Source: JBGRQB01 sp041725875 (GTDB lineage: Bacteria; Bacteroidota; Ignavibacteria; Ignavibacteriales; Melioribacteraceae). Taken from it: a DNA stretch of 35,310 nucleotides. The notes beneath the pieces were generated by a model that ran no database searches, was not told where the DNA came from, and was given only the letters and a program-made list of their open reading frames with translations. The stretch lies in contig JBGRQB010000023.1 of the NCBI GenBank assembly GCA_041725875.1, positions 1-35,310 on the forward strand. Direction: 5' to 3'. Numbering within the stretch: the stretch's first letter is position 1; the number at the start of each line of letters is the position of its first letter. Positions 1-8,709 of this stretch are shown in pieces. The translations under genes and the position numbers were made by a program.

Positions 1-330
1 GATTTTATTGCTGTTGTTACAAATGACAGCTGGTACGGAAACTCCAGCGGTCCTCGTCAGCACAAAACCATTGGCATTTTGCGCGCTGTTGAAAACAATC
101 GCTCGGTTGTAAGATGTGCAAATGGCGGAATCAGTTGTATAATTTCTCCTGTTGGAGAAGTAATTTCAGAAACTGAAATGTTTACCAAAGATGTATTGGT
201 TGGCGATGTTACAATTGAAAAAGAGATTACATTCTTTACAAAATTTCCAAATTTAATTTCTTATTTATCGGTGATTGTGAGTCTGGGAATTTTGATTTTC
301 GCGTTTATAAAGAAAAAGTTTTTGAGGTAA
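1..330 (+). CDS. lnt: Apolipoprotein N-acyltransferase, C-terminal part (5' end outside window)
   Basis: The reading frame is open from base 1 to the TAA at 328-330, giving the last 109 residues. The stretch VTNDSWYGNSSGPRQH followed by RAVENNRSVVRCANGG is the hallmark end of the nitrilase (CN-hydrolase) domain of Lnt, which transfers the third acyl chain to the N-terminal cysteine of lipoproteins on the periplasmic face of the inner membrane. A final hydrophobic helix (about the last 28 residues, ending KKKFLR) matches the C-terminal membrane anchor of the family. The catalytic Glu and Lys lie upstream, outside the window. The stop is 3 bases before the next start, so the two genes are probably co-transcribed. 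Several lipoproteins in this window would be its substrates. Confidence 0.9.
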   Translation, partial: DFIAVVTNDSWYGNSSGPRQHKTIGILRAVENNRSVVRCANGGISCIISPVGEVISETEMFTKDVLVGDVTIEKEITFFTKFPNLISYLSVIVSLGILIFAFIKKKFLR

Positions 331-333
331 AAA

Positions 334-1365
334 ATGAACAAAATTATAGATTTAAGAAGTGATACAGTTACCAAACCGTGCGAAGGAATGAGAAAAGCAA
401 TGTACGATGCAGAGGTTGGTGACGATGTTTATAAAGAAGATGTTACAATTAACCGACTCGAAAAAATGATGGCTGAACTTCTTGGAAAAGAAGAAGCACT
501 TTTTGTCCCGACCGGTGTGATGGGTAATCAGATTTGCCTAAATGTTTTAACAAGTCCGTCAGATGAAGTTATTTGTCACAAAGAAGCTCACATTTTTCAT
601 TTTGAATCAGGTTCGCCTGCAGCATTAAGCGGAATACAAATGTTGAGAGTGGAAGGTGAAAACGGAATTATGAATCCGGAAGAAATAGAATATTTTGTTC
701 GTCCGGAAAGCGCTTATTATATGCCCAGAACCAGAGTGATTGCTGTTGAAAACACTCACAATATGTGCGGCGGAATTGTTCAGCCGATTGAAAGAATAAA
801 AGAAATCGGGAAAGTTGCTGAAAAACATAATTTGTATTATCATATGGATGGTGCGCGTTTGTGGAACGCTTCTGTTGCGGCCGGCATAAGTATGGCTGAT
901 TACTGTGAGCCTTTTGACACAGTTTCCGTTTGTCTTTCTAAAGGTTTGGGAACACCAATCGGATCTGTAATTGCCGGTTCAAAAGGTGTTATGCAGGAAG
1001 CTTTCAGAGTAAGAAAAGGCTGGGGCGGTGGAATGCGTCAGGTAGGTATTCTTGGTGCGGCTGCTATCTATGCAATAGAGAATAATTTTGAAAGAATGAA
1101 AGATGATCACCGGAATGCAAAAACAATTGCTGAGACGATTAATAAACTTGATGCATTTGAAATTGATTTAAATCTTGTTCAGACTAACATTCTTATTTTC
1201 AAACCGACTGCACTTAAACCGGAAGAAGTTTTAGCAAAATGTAAAGAGAGAGGTTTGATTATTTCTACCGGTCAGCCAAGAACTTTACGTATTGTAACGC
1301 ATAAAGATGCAAGTGAAGAAGATATAAAAACAGCCTGTGAAATATTTGAATCCGAATTTGCATAA
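334..1365 (+). CDS. ltaE: Low-specificity L-threonine aldolase
   Basis: This 343-residue fold-type I PLP enzyme cleaves L-threonine/L-allo-threonine to glycine and acetaldehyde in the cytoplasm. The N-terminus (IDLRSDTVTKP) and the following GDDVYKEDVTINRLE are signatures of the beta-eliminating-lyase/threonine aldolase family. Asp172 in MDGARLWNA should hold the PLP pyridine nitrogen, and Lys203 in SVCLSKGLGTPIGS is the Schiff-base lysine. Length is normal for the family. The start is supported by GAGG at the end of lnt, about 7 bases upstream. It follows lnt after 3 bases and is likely read from the same transcript. Nothing is missing or unusual. Confidence 0.95.
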   Translation: MNKIIDLRSDTVTKPCEGMRKAMYDAEVGDDVYKEDVTINRLEKMMAELLGKEEALFVPTGVMGNQICLNVLTSPSDEVICHKEAHIFHFESGSPAALSGIQMLRVEGENGIMNPEEIEYFVRPESAYYMPRTRVIAVENTHNMCGGIVQPIERIKEIGKVAEKHNLYYHMDGARLWNASVAAGISMADYCEPFDTVSVCLSKGLGTPIGSVIAGSKGVMQEAFRVRKGWGGGMRQVGILGAAAIYAIENNFERMKDDHRNAKTIAETINKLDAFEIDLNLVQTNILIFKPTALKPEEVLAKCKERGLIISTGQPRTLRIVTHKDASEEDIKTACEIFESEFA

Positions 1366-1423
1366 TTATTAATTTATAATATCTTGGTAAGGTATTTAGG
1401 GAAAATATTTTATCAGGGCAAAT

Positions 1424-2113
1424 ATGAAACTAGTAATTGATATTGAGACGGCAGCCTGTGGTTTCGAATCACTGGCTCCTTCGCAAAAAGAGTATATCCT
1501 CAGATATGCTGAAAGGGAACAGGACGAAGATCTGAAGCAAACTAAAAAAGATGATGCCATCAGGTATTTGAGTCTGTATCCTTACACTTCAAAAGTAATT
1601 GTAATTGGAATGCGTAACATCAAATCGGGTAAAACTCTGGTGCTGTATGAAGCTGAAGAACAGGAAGAGTTTATTGTGGAAGAGAAGAACACAAAGTATC
1701 TCGGACTCACAGAATCTGAAATGCTGAACTTTTTCTGGGCGCAGGCAAAAAAGACAGATCAGGTAATTACATTTAACGGCAGAAATTTTGACATTCCTTT
1801 TTTAATGACACGATCCGCTATTAACAAAATTAAACCGACAAGAAATTTTCTGAAAGGAAATAAGTTTTCTAAAAAAGCTCATATTGATCTTCTTGACAAA
1901 CTGACTTATTACGGATCTGTAAGAAAATTTAATCTCGATTTTTATTGTCAGGCACTTGGCATTGAATCGCCAAAAGGAAAAGATATTACAGGAATGGAAG
2001 TAAAAGAACTCTATAATGCGGGAAAAATCAAAGATATTGCTGTTTATTGTAGCGAAGATTTAAGGGCAACCTCCGAGTTATATTCTTTTTGGAATAATTA
2101 CCTGAACATCTGA
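1424..2113 (+). CDS. Predicted DEDDy 3'-5' exonuclease, PolB-exonuclease-like
   Basis: This 229-residue protein resembles the proofreading exonuclease domain of family B DNA polymerases but stands alone (Pfam DNA_pol_B_exo2 type; identification from motifs, not a search). Motif ExoI is Asp6/Glu8 in VIDIET, ExoII is Asp123 in TFNGRNFDIPFL, and ExoIII is Tyr208-x3-Asp212 in YCSEDLRAT, so all four acidic ligands and the tyrosine of the DEDDy class are present. It should degrade single-stranded or frayed nucleic acid 3'-5'; its physiological role is not well known. It follows ltaE after 58 bases with AGGG before the ATG. The nearest alternative is a YprB-like RNase H-fold protein. Confidence 0.8.
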   Translation: MKLVIDIETAACGFESLAPSQKEYILRYAEREQDEDLKQTKKDDAIRYLSLYPYTSKVIVIGMRNIKSGKTLVLYEAEEQEEFIVEEKNTKYLGLTESEMLNFFWAQAKKTDQVITFNGRNFDIPFLMTRSAINKIKPTRNFLKGNKFSKKAHIDLLDKLTYYGSVRKFNLDFYCQALGIESPKGKDITGMEVKELYNAGKIKDIAVYCSEDLRATSELYSFWNNYLNI

Positions 2114-2180
2114 TAACAATTTTCAGAAACAAACATCTATTAGTAAGCTGAAAAAATAGCAGAATAATTAATTATGAATA

Positions 2181-2219
2181 GCTAAATATTAGCGATTTTG
2201 AGTCGAATATTTATATTTG
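2181..2219 (+). promoter_or_regulatory. Possible promoter/operator region before the PEP carboxykinase gene
   Basis: A perfect inverted repeat GCTAA-ATA-TTAGC lies at 2181-2193. A TAtaTTTG sequence at 2212-2219 matches the Bacteroidota -7 element, but no good TTTG is found 19 bases upstream of it (TTAG at 2189-2192 is the nearest). A second TAttTTTGC is at 2311-2319. The 242-base gap 2114-2355 holds no gene that I can see. Confidence 0.3.
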
Positions 2220-2355
2220 TGCAAAAGCAAATACCTTAATTAATTATAGTTAAAGTTAATAAATTGTTACTTTTTTAAATAATCGAAGCTATTTATACAA
2301 AAAAAGTTAATATTTTTGCTTATTTTTAGGATGCGTTTTAAAAATTGAGGTGAAT

Positions 2356-5300
2356 ATGAACATGAAAAGGCAGTTAGGATTTGATCCTGAAAACAGGAAG
2401 ATCAATACAAAGAAGTTTATTCAGTATATTGATCTTAAACTGGCAGCAATGGGTCAGCCTTATTACGGAAAAAAATCCGATATGAAATTTCTGGAAATTG
2501 CCGGGGATTTAATTGCAAATCACCAGGAAAAGAACCGAATATTGTCAAATTATTTGTGTCCGGCTGACAAAAGGATACAACAGTTTATTAATAAATATTT
2601 GGGAGATCTGGAAGATAAACCGGAAGTAAATATTCCTTCCGAAACTTTTATTCTCGATCACCATGGAATTGCAAGAGTTCTTTCCATTCCGCCTGATGCA
2701 GACGAATATGTGTCTGATATTATCCGAACCTACAGGCTGAAACAGGGAATTCTTCATAATCCTAAGAATGACAGAAGAACCACTAAAGGTGTTTTTCACG
2801 TAGCTGAAGGCGGACTTCCAATTCCGGATGATAAAAAAGCGGTTCCTAAAAAAACTTTTGCTCATATGCTTAAAGAAGCATTTAATCCTCCGGCTGAGTT
2901 GAAAAAATTACCATTTACTTCAACCAGTGAAAAGGAAGCAGAAGTTTTTGTTTCACTACTTCTTCGTCCAAAAGTACTTCCTGAAGTTAAAGGTGTTACA
3001 CCTGAAAAAACAATGGAAATAAGATTTTTTGCTCCGGGTAATCTTGTAAGTAACCTGGATTTTGTTGAGTCAATTTTTGGAAATGCAGGCGATCCTTACC
3101 TTCCAAGAAACAATGCTTCTCTTGATGCAGAGCATTGGACAGGCACAACAGGCTGTATAATTTTAGCTCCTCATCTTATAACTGTTAAGAAAAAAGATGC
3201 GGGTCTGCCACACATCAGCGAAGCAACCGAACGTCAGAAACGTGACGGAATGTGTTGGGAAAAAGAAGACGAAATTTATAATGACGGCCAGGCATTTAAA
3301 ATAACTGCCAGAACCGAAGATGGAACAATCATCACTGTTATTGCTGATAACTATTTTGGTTACTCCAAAAAAGAAATCAAAACTCAGATCAGTTACTCTG
3401 CAAATCTTTTCGGAAATGCCGAAGAAGAACACGCAGGTGGTGCATTGGCATTCCCAAGTTATATTTTGGGTGAAGAATTTTGTCTGGATGAAAAAGTTAA
3501 ACACAATCATCAGAAGTTTTCAGATATTGTAAAAGTCTATGGTTCAATTATGGACGTACAACCTGAAGGCTATGCTGTTGATAAAAAATTCGATACAATT
3601 ATTTATATTCCTGAAGATTCCAAAATGGATTTGAACAAACAAACAGTCAGCTGGAGTCATCTTGGAACAAAACAATCAATTAAACTTCTTCCTGCCAATA
3701 CTTATGTACTTCCTTCAGGATACAAAGTCAGAATGGTTAAGAGTGCAAAAACTCCTAGCTGGCGCTTGGTAGGAACAATTGCCGAAGGTACTTTCTGTCA
3801 CAAACCATCAACGGTTTCAGGAGGCGGTAAATCTGAAATTTCCAAATCAATATCAGATTCAATTATCTATGCGCCTTTCTTTGTAGCAGATTACAAAACT
3901 GATATGAAAATGGTTAAAGATATTTTGGCCAGAGATTATGGTAACAGATTTAAGAAGATCAGAAAAAATGCTTCGCCCTCCAGACCAATTTTAAGTTCCG
4001 AAAGATCTCTTGGTTCTGTAATTAAATTATTGACTCCGTCAGTTACCGATTACAGTAAAGATTACAACGAATGGTTAGATTCAATTCCAAATTATGTAAA
4101 AGGAATTGTGTTTATAATAAAAAGATTTTACAAACCTGAATGGGGTTCCGAGTGGGAAAAATATTTCACTGTAAATATTGTTGACGGAAAACCGGGTAAC
4201 GAATTGAAATTTGGAACAAGAAAACTTCTTTCAAGTTATCTTCGTGTAGGTTTGGAAAAAGATGGTTCCTGGAGAACTTATAAACTCAGACAAGATTTTG
4301 TTGCTGCTGCAAAAATTCAGCAGGAAGATGACATCTCCTGTTCAACTGTTATTCCTGTTGATCAGTTGGAAAATCTTAATCCGGATTATAAAAATCCAAG
4401 TGTAAAAATTGTGGATAACTGTGAGTACAGATTCTTCCAGAGACCTGATGAAGCAATTCACAGAGGCTTTGATTTACAGGCTGAATCTGATCTTGCTTCT
4501 CCAAATACTTTTATCTCAAACTTTGAGCCGTTAACAATTGACGATGCAAAAGAGTTGATTGAAGATGCAATCGGATTTGATTCATATTCAGATCCTATCA
4601 AAAAAATGATAAAAGATTTCCACGATGAACCGACACACAAATATTTTGTGTCTTCTGCACATCCAAGAATAGTTGATGAAAAACCAACTAAAAATGTGCG
4701 TTACCTGCAGGATCGCGGTGATGTTATTAATCCACGCGAAAGATATCTGGCAAAAATAGGAACAAGATTTTACAGAAAAGTTCCATTAGATAAACCTGTT
4801 TATTTCCCTGTAAATGCAGTACTTCCGGGAAGAAGAAACAATCCGCCTGAACCGGGAATCAGACCATTAGCGGTTTACAATCCGATTCATTATCAAGAAT
4901 TACCTGAATTGTTTATGGATTTTGTTTGTTCACTTACAGGTAAATCACCATCAACAACCGGTGCAGGATCAGAAGGTGCTTTAACAAAAGCTCCGTTTAA
5001 TGCTGTTAGTCCGGTAACTGATTTGAACAACGCACTTGTTTCATTTATCCTTACCGGTTATGCAGGATTCTCTTCAGCAGCCGGTTACATCGGTTCCAAC
5101 TACAGAGTAGATCACGATATCAGTTTGCTGATTCCGGAAGTTTGGTGTCGTTTATCTGTTGACGAGCGTGATCCTGAAAAGATGATTAAAGAAGGTCACC
5201 TTGAAAAACTTGAAGACTTTGAACATAAAGGTCAGAAAATTTTACAGAGCCGACTCGGATACAGAATCACAAGAAAATTTGTAAGAACTTACTTTGGCAG

Positions 5301-5805
5301 AATGTTTGAAAATCCTACATCTGTATTTAGCGAAGATATGCTGCAGCCGGAAAAACAGGGCTTTGATGTTTACGTTGACGGTATTAACAACATAACAGAA
5401 GCTCAGGAAAGAGTTGCTGCACAGTACTTTAACGATGGTAGTGTTGAAGCTGCAATTCCTCCGTTAAAAGCTATCTTGAATATTATGCGCTACGGCAAAT
5501 TTGAAGGTAAAACTATTGCTGATAAAGAAATCAGAGATTTGTTTACCAGAGAAAACGTTATGAAGAGCGACTGGTATAAAGACAGATTGATGAACAAACA
5601 ACTGAATGATATAGAATTATTAAAAGCTCGTGTTGCTGATCTTGAAGAATTTTTGAAAATGGGAAGCCATCTTGATGAAGCTGAACGTTTGGGAATTTCT
5701 GAAAGATTAAACAATACAAAAGCTGAACTTAAACATGTTAAATCTGCTGCTTACCTTAAAGAACTTGAAGGTACTATCGGACTTGACGGTTTATACAGAG
5801 ATTAA
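2356..5805 (+). CDS. Putative PPi-type phosphoenolpyruvate carboxykinase
   Basis: This protein of 1149 residues (about 131 kDa) matches in size and pattern the pyrophosphate-dependent PEP carboxykinase described in Entamoeba and Propionibacterium, which interconverts PEP + CO2 + phosphate with oxaloacetate + PPi and is about twice as long as ATP/GTP enzymes. Visible features are an N-terminal segment with ILSNYLCPADKRIQQF (near residue 65), a kinase-type loop VSGGGKSEISKS with Gly489-Ser493 and Lys492, conserved-looking PGRRNNPPEPGIRP and SSAAGYIGSNYRVDHD in the C-terminal half, and a charged coiled-coil tail near 1088-1138. No membrane segment or signal peptide. ATG at 2356 is preferred over GTG at 2350 because GAGG ends at 2350. 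Such proteins are often annotated hypothetical; my call rests on length and remembered motifs. A perfect terminator follows, so it ends its transcript. Confidence 0.66.
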   Translation: MNMKRQLGFDPENRKINTKKFIQYIDLKLAAMGQPYYGKKSDMKFLEIAGDLIANHQEKNRILSNYLCPADKRIQQFINKYLGDLEDKPEVNIPSETFILDHHGIARVLSIPPDADEYVSDIIRTYRLKQGILHNPKNDRRTTKGVFHVAEGGLPIPDDKKAVPKKTFAHMLKEAFNPPAELKKLPFTSTSEKEAEVFVSLLLRPKVLPEVKGVTPEKTMEIRFFAPGNLVSNLDFVESIFGNAGDPYLPRNNASLDAEHWTGTTGCIILAPHLITVKKKDAGLPHISEATERQKRDGMCWEKEDEIYNDGQAFKITARTEDGTIITVIADNYFGYSKKEIKTQISYSANLFGNAEEEHAGGALAFPSYILGEEFCLDEKVKHNHQKFSDIVKVYGSIMDVQPEGYAVDKKFDTIIYIPEDSKMDLNKQTVSWSHLGTKQSIKLLPANTYVLPSGYKVRMVKSAKTPSWRLVGTIAEGTFCHKPSTVSGGGKSEISKSISDSIIYAPFFVADYKTDMKMVKDILARDYGNRFKKIRKNASPSRPILSSERSLGSVIKLLTPSVTDYSKDYNEWLDSIPNYVKGIVFIIKRFYKPEWGSEWEKYFTVNIVDGKPGNELKFGTRKLLSSYLRVGLEKDGSWRTYKLRQDFVAAAKIQQEDDISCSTVIPVDQLENLNPDYKNPSVKIVDNCEYRFFQRPDEAIHRGFDLQAESDLASPNTFISNFEPLTIDDAKELIEDAIGFDSYSDPIKKMIKDFHDEPTHKYFVSSAHPRIVDEKPTKNVRYLQDRGDVINPRERYLAKIGTRFYRKVPLDKPVYFPVNAVLPGRRNNPPEPGIRPLAVYNPIHYQELPELFMDFVCSLTGKSPSTTGAGSEGALTKAPFNAVSPVTDLNNALVSFILTGYAGFSSAAGYIGSNYRVDHDISLLIPEVWCRLSVDERDPEKMIKEGHLEKLEDFEHKGQKILQSRLGYRITRKFVRTYFGRMFENPTSVFSEDMLQPEKQGFDVYVDGINNITEAQERVAAQYFNDGSVEAAIPPLKAILNIMRYGKFEGKTIADKEIRDLFTRENVMKSDWYKDRLMNKQLNDIELLKARVADLEEFLKMGSHLDEAERLGISERLNNTKAELKHVKSAAYLKELEGTIGLDGLYRD

Positions 5806-5817
5806 TTAATCTATTTT

Positions 5818-5850
5818 AACCTTGAAGGTATTATGCCTTCAAGGTTTTAT
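5818..5850 (+). terminator. Rho-independent terminator after the PEP carboxykinase gene
   Basis: An 11-bp perfect stem (AACCTTGAAGG at 5818-5828 with CCTTCAAGGTT at 5836-5846, loop TATTATG) is followed by TTATTTT. It sits 12 bases after the stop codon and just before the convergent kinase gene's end. The opposite strand has a weaker U tract, so it may act only partly in the other direction. Confidence 0.9.
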
Positions 5851-5851
5851 T

Positions 5852-7198
5852 TTAAAATGTAAGAGTAAAAATTGTCATTTTATCCTGCACCGATTTCACT
5901 TCAACCGATCCGTTATGAGCTCTCATAATTTGCTTTGTTAAACTTAAACCAATTCCGGAACCATTCTCTTTTGTTGTGTAAAAAGGAACAAAAATATTAT
6001 CAATATGATTTTCTTCAATTCCTTTTCCGTTATCAATTACCTGAATTATAACACGTTCATTTTCTATGTAAGAAGAAATTGATATTGCCGGTTTTTCAGT
6101 TTCCGAAACGGCTTCAATAGAATTTTTAAGTAAGTTTATTAATATCTGCTCAACCAGATTTACATCTGCTGTAAGAATTATATTTTCTGGAAAAACTGAA
6201 ATTGTAAAATTTATATTTCGCTGATTAAACTTTGGTTCAAATAATTTAAAGACTTTATTAATGGTTTCTGACAATTGAAATTTTTCAATTTTAGGTGAAA
6301 TATTTTTTGATAAATTTCTGTATCTGTTTACAAAGTCGATTAATCCGTTTCCGCGTTCTTCAATAAGATGTAAGCCGTACAAAGTTTCATCAATATAATA
6401 TTGGTTTAACTCTTCTACTTTTTTCGGACGCTCATCTTTTTTGAAAAACTTTGCAAGAGTACTTGTGAGAGTTGTGATTGGAGTAATGGAATTTGAAATT
6501 TCATGTGTAAGAACTCGAATAAGTTTTTGCCAGGATTGAACTTCCTTTTCATCAAGTTCCGGTTTTATATTTTGAAAGGAGATTAATTTTATATCTTTAT
6601 TTTTTAATTTAAAACGAGAAGCTTTAAATGAAAGATGAAGAAATTCATCTGCTATTTTTATTACTTTTAACTTTGGTTCTGAAGAAGTTAAATTAAAAAG
6701 TAGCTGACTTATTGAACCATCAATTGAATCAAGTGAACTTATATTTTTTATGCTGCCGATCTGAAAAACACTTTTTGCTGAATTGTTTAACAATTCCACA
6801 TTTCCGTCTTCATCAAAAGCTATAAGTCCGATAGCAATATGTTCAATCACATATTGTAAATAATGATATTGATTCTCCTTTTCAATTCTGGAAGTCTTGA
6901 TAACTTTATTTATTTGCTCATAGTAATAATTAAGTTCATTAAAAGGGTTTTCCCGACTATTTGCATGGAAAGAAAAATTATGTTCGCTCTCTTTTATCTG
7001 ATGCAGAAAACTTTTCAGACTGCGCTGCATTTTATTCAGATAATTTATAAGTGAGATCGTCTGAAGCAGAATAAGTGTAAGAACAACTGCAAACGAATAA
7101 TAAAAATTATTGTTGTAGACAAAGAGCAGTGCAAACGACGTAAGCACAATTAGAGTTACTCTTATAAAAATATTTAGCTGAAATTTATTGTAAACCAT
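5852..7198 (-). CDS. NtrY-like sensor histidine kinase
   Basis: This 448-residue membrane kinase senses an unknown signal and phosphorylates the response regulator encoded just upstream. Two hydrophobic segments (about residues 8-28 and 34-52) sit close together with almost no periplasmic loop, then a linker, a PAS-like domain (about 112-150, with IGLIAFDEDGNVELLNN), the H box with His232 in LTHEISNSITPI, the N box (Asn359 in LLKNSIEA), the G1 box DNGKG (389-393) and the G2 box GSGIG (413-417). All kinase motifs are intact. I chose ATG at 7198 because it lies inside the last codons of the regulator gene (14-base overlap), giving a natural transmembrane start; an in-frame extension to 7273 would lie within the regulator. 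The tiny periplasmic loop suggests sensing in the membrane or cytoplasm. Confidence 0.9.
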   Translation of the reverse strand: MVYNKFQLNIFIRVTLIVLTSFALLFVYNNNFYYSFAVVLTLILLQTISLINYLNKMQRSLKSFLHQIKESEHNFSFHANSRENPFNELNYYYEQINKVIKTSRIEKENQYHYLQYVIEHIAIGLIAFDEDGNVELLNNSAKSVFQIGSIKNISSLDSIDGSISQLLFNLTSSEPKLKVIKIADEFLHLSFKASRFKLKNKDIKLISFQNIKPELDEKEVQSWQKLIRVLTHEISNSITPITTLTSTLAKFFKKDERPKKVEELNQYYIDETLYGLHLIEERGNGLIDFVNRYRNLSKNISPKIEKFQLSETINKVFKLFEPKFNQRNINFTISVFPENIILTADVNLVEQILINLLKNSIEAVSETEKPAISISSYIENERVIIQVIDNGKGIEENHIDNIFVPFYTTKENGSGIGLSLTKQIMRAHNGSVEVKSVQDKMTIFTLTF

Positions 7199-8558
7199 AT
7201 TTACTGATTTTTGTATAAAGAGTTGTTCTTGAAATTCCCAGTTCCTTTGCTGCGTTACTGAGATTACCATCAAATTTTTTCAAAGCTTTTTTAATTGCTT
7301 GCTTTTCTATCTCTTCCAGATTTAAAGATACTAATTTATTTTGATCTTCTTCCTGCATTGGAGTATTAAAATAGAAATCATCTGCTTTTAAAATATTATC
7401 GTCAGATAAAATTACTGCCTTTTCAACAGTGTGTTGAAGTTCACGAACATTTCCCGGCCAGTGATATTTCATTAATTTGTCAAAAGCCTGAGTATTTATT
7501 CTGAGCTGCTGTTTATTATATTTTTGAACATATTGTTTCAGATAAAACTCGGCAAGTTCAATTATATCACCTTCTCTTTCGCGTAAAGGCGGAATTTCAA
7601 CTTGAATGGTATTTATTCTGTAAAGTAAATCTTCTCTGAATAAACCATCCTGAACCATATCATACAAAGGTTTGTTGGTGGCGCAGATTAATCGGATATC
7701 AATTGGAATTGGCTTGGATGAACCGAGTCTGTAAACCTCCCGATTTTGCAAAGCTGTTAAAATTTTTGCTTGCATAGAAATAGAAAGGTTTCCTATTTCA
7801 TCGAGAAAAAGACTGCTGCCCGAAGCTGTTTCAAATCTTCCGGCTCTGCTCTCTTTTGCATCTGTAAATGCACCTTTTACATGACCGAAAAGTTCGCTTT
7901 CAAAAAGAGTTTCACTAAGTGAAGCCATATCAACGGAAATTAATGATTCGCTTGCTCTTTCTGAAAGTCGATGAATCTCACGTGCAATAATTTCTTTTCC
8001 CGTTCCGTTTTCTCCAAGAATTAAAATATTTGCATCGGTTTTGGCAACTTTTGCAACTGTATCAAGAACCTTTTTAATAGCTTCGGAAGAACCGATAATA
8101 TTAGAAAAGTTTTTATTCAGATCTGCAGAAAGATGTTTCTCTTTGGCTTGCAGAGTTTTAACTTTTTCTTCCGATTTTTTAAGTTTGAGAGCTGTCTTTA
8201 ATGTTGCAATTAATTTATCTGTGTCCCAGGGTTTTAGTACAAAATCGGTTGCACCTTCTTTCATTGCCTGCACTGCAAGCTCAACATCGCCGTAAGCTGT
8301 AATTAAAATTACAATTACATTTTGATCCAGCTCCAATATTTTTTTAAGCCAGGTCATTCCTTCTTTACCGTCATTTACACCGGTTGTAAAATTCATATCA
8401 AGAAGAATTATATCAAAACTGTGGTTCTGAAATTTTTCCTCTATTTTAGAAGGGTGATTTACTGTGTGAATTTCATTAAATTCATGTTTTAATGAAAAAC
8501 TGAGTGATTCGAGAATAGCTTCGTTATCATCTACAATTAAAATTTTGCCATCGTTCAT
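7185..8558 (-). CDS. NtrC-family sigma-54-dependent response regulator
   Basis: This 457-residue transcription activator has three domains. The receiver (1-125) carries Asp10, Asp11, phospho-acceptor Asp54, Thr87 and Lys109, with a lengthened loop after Asp54. The AAA+ domain (about 153-380) has Walker A GENGTGKE at 182-189, the sigma-54 contact loop as GAFTDA at 229-234 (canonical GAFTGA, Gly to Asp), Walker B SLFLDEIG at 249-256, and YHWPGNVREL. A Fis-type helix-turn-helix (GNLSNAAKELGISRTTLYTKI) ends the protein at 430-455. The partner kinase gene overlaps its end by 14 bases, so the pair is translationally coupled. It lies divergent from a permease gene with a sigma-54-like promoter, its most likely target. 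Confidence 0.95.
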   Translation of the reverse strand: MNDGKILIVDDNEAILESLSFSLKHEFNEIHTVNHPSKIEEKFQNHSFDIILLDMNFTTGVNDGKEGMTWLKKILELDQNVIVILITAYGDVELAVQAMKEGATDFVLKPWDTDKLIATLKTALKLKKSEEKVKTLQAKEKHLSADLNKNFSNIIGSSEAIKKVLDTVAKVAKTDANILILGENGTGKEIIAREIHRLSERASESLISVDMASLSETLFESELFGHVKGAFTDAKESRAGRFETASGSSLFLDEIGNLSISMQAKILTALQNREVYRLGSSKPIPIDIRLICATNKPLYDMVQDGLFREDLLYRINTIQVEIPPLREREGDIIELAEFYLKQYVQKYNKQQLRINTQAFDKLMKYHWPGNVRELQHTVEKAVILSDDNILKADDFYFNTPMQEEDQNKLVSLNLEEIEKQAIKKALKKFDGNLSNAAKELGISRTTLYTKISKYGLQ

Positions 8559-8573
8559 ATATTACCAGAATAG

Positions 8574-8590
8574 TGTTAATTAATTTAACA
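8574..8590. promoter_or_regulatory. Perfect inverted repeat, candidate activator binding site
   Basis: TGTTAA-TTAAT-TTAACA is a 17-base perfect dyad, 16 bases before the regulator start and about 75 bases upstream of the sigma-54-like element. That position suits an upstream activating sequence for the NtrC-like protein, and would also allow autoregulation. The AT-rich composition makes chance palindromes fairly likely. Confidence 0.35.
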
Positions 8591-8664
8591 GTAATTGTTC
8601 AAAAATTATACAATGTTTGACGATAAAGCAATTAAAATGTTCCATTTTTGTATAAAATTGATAC

Positions 8665-8679
8665 TGGCATTAACTTTGG
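8665..8679 (+). promoter_or_regulatory. Sigma-54-like -24/-12 promoter for the FtsX-type permease
   Basis: TGGCAT-TAACT-TTGG fits TGGCAC-N5-TTGC in spacing and in the -24 GG, but the -12 GC is GG. The expected start would be near 8691, placing AGGAG (8699-8703) and the ATG at 8710 correctly. The adjacent sigma-54 activator makes the match more believable than sequence alone. Confidence 0.5.
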
Positions 8680-8709
8680 AATGATTGTTTAATCAATCAG
8701 GAGTAAAAA

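Noticed and set aside
3163..3510. Open frame of 115 codons antisense to the PEPCK-like gene
   Set aside because: Shadow with Phe-rich translation inside a long, well-supported gene on the plus strand.
7199..7273. Longer N-terminus for the histidine kinase
   Set aside because: The extra 25 residues come from sequence inside the response-regulator helix-turn-helix; the ATG at 7198 gives a natural membrane start and the usual short overlap.
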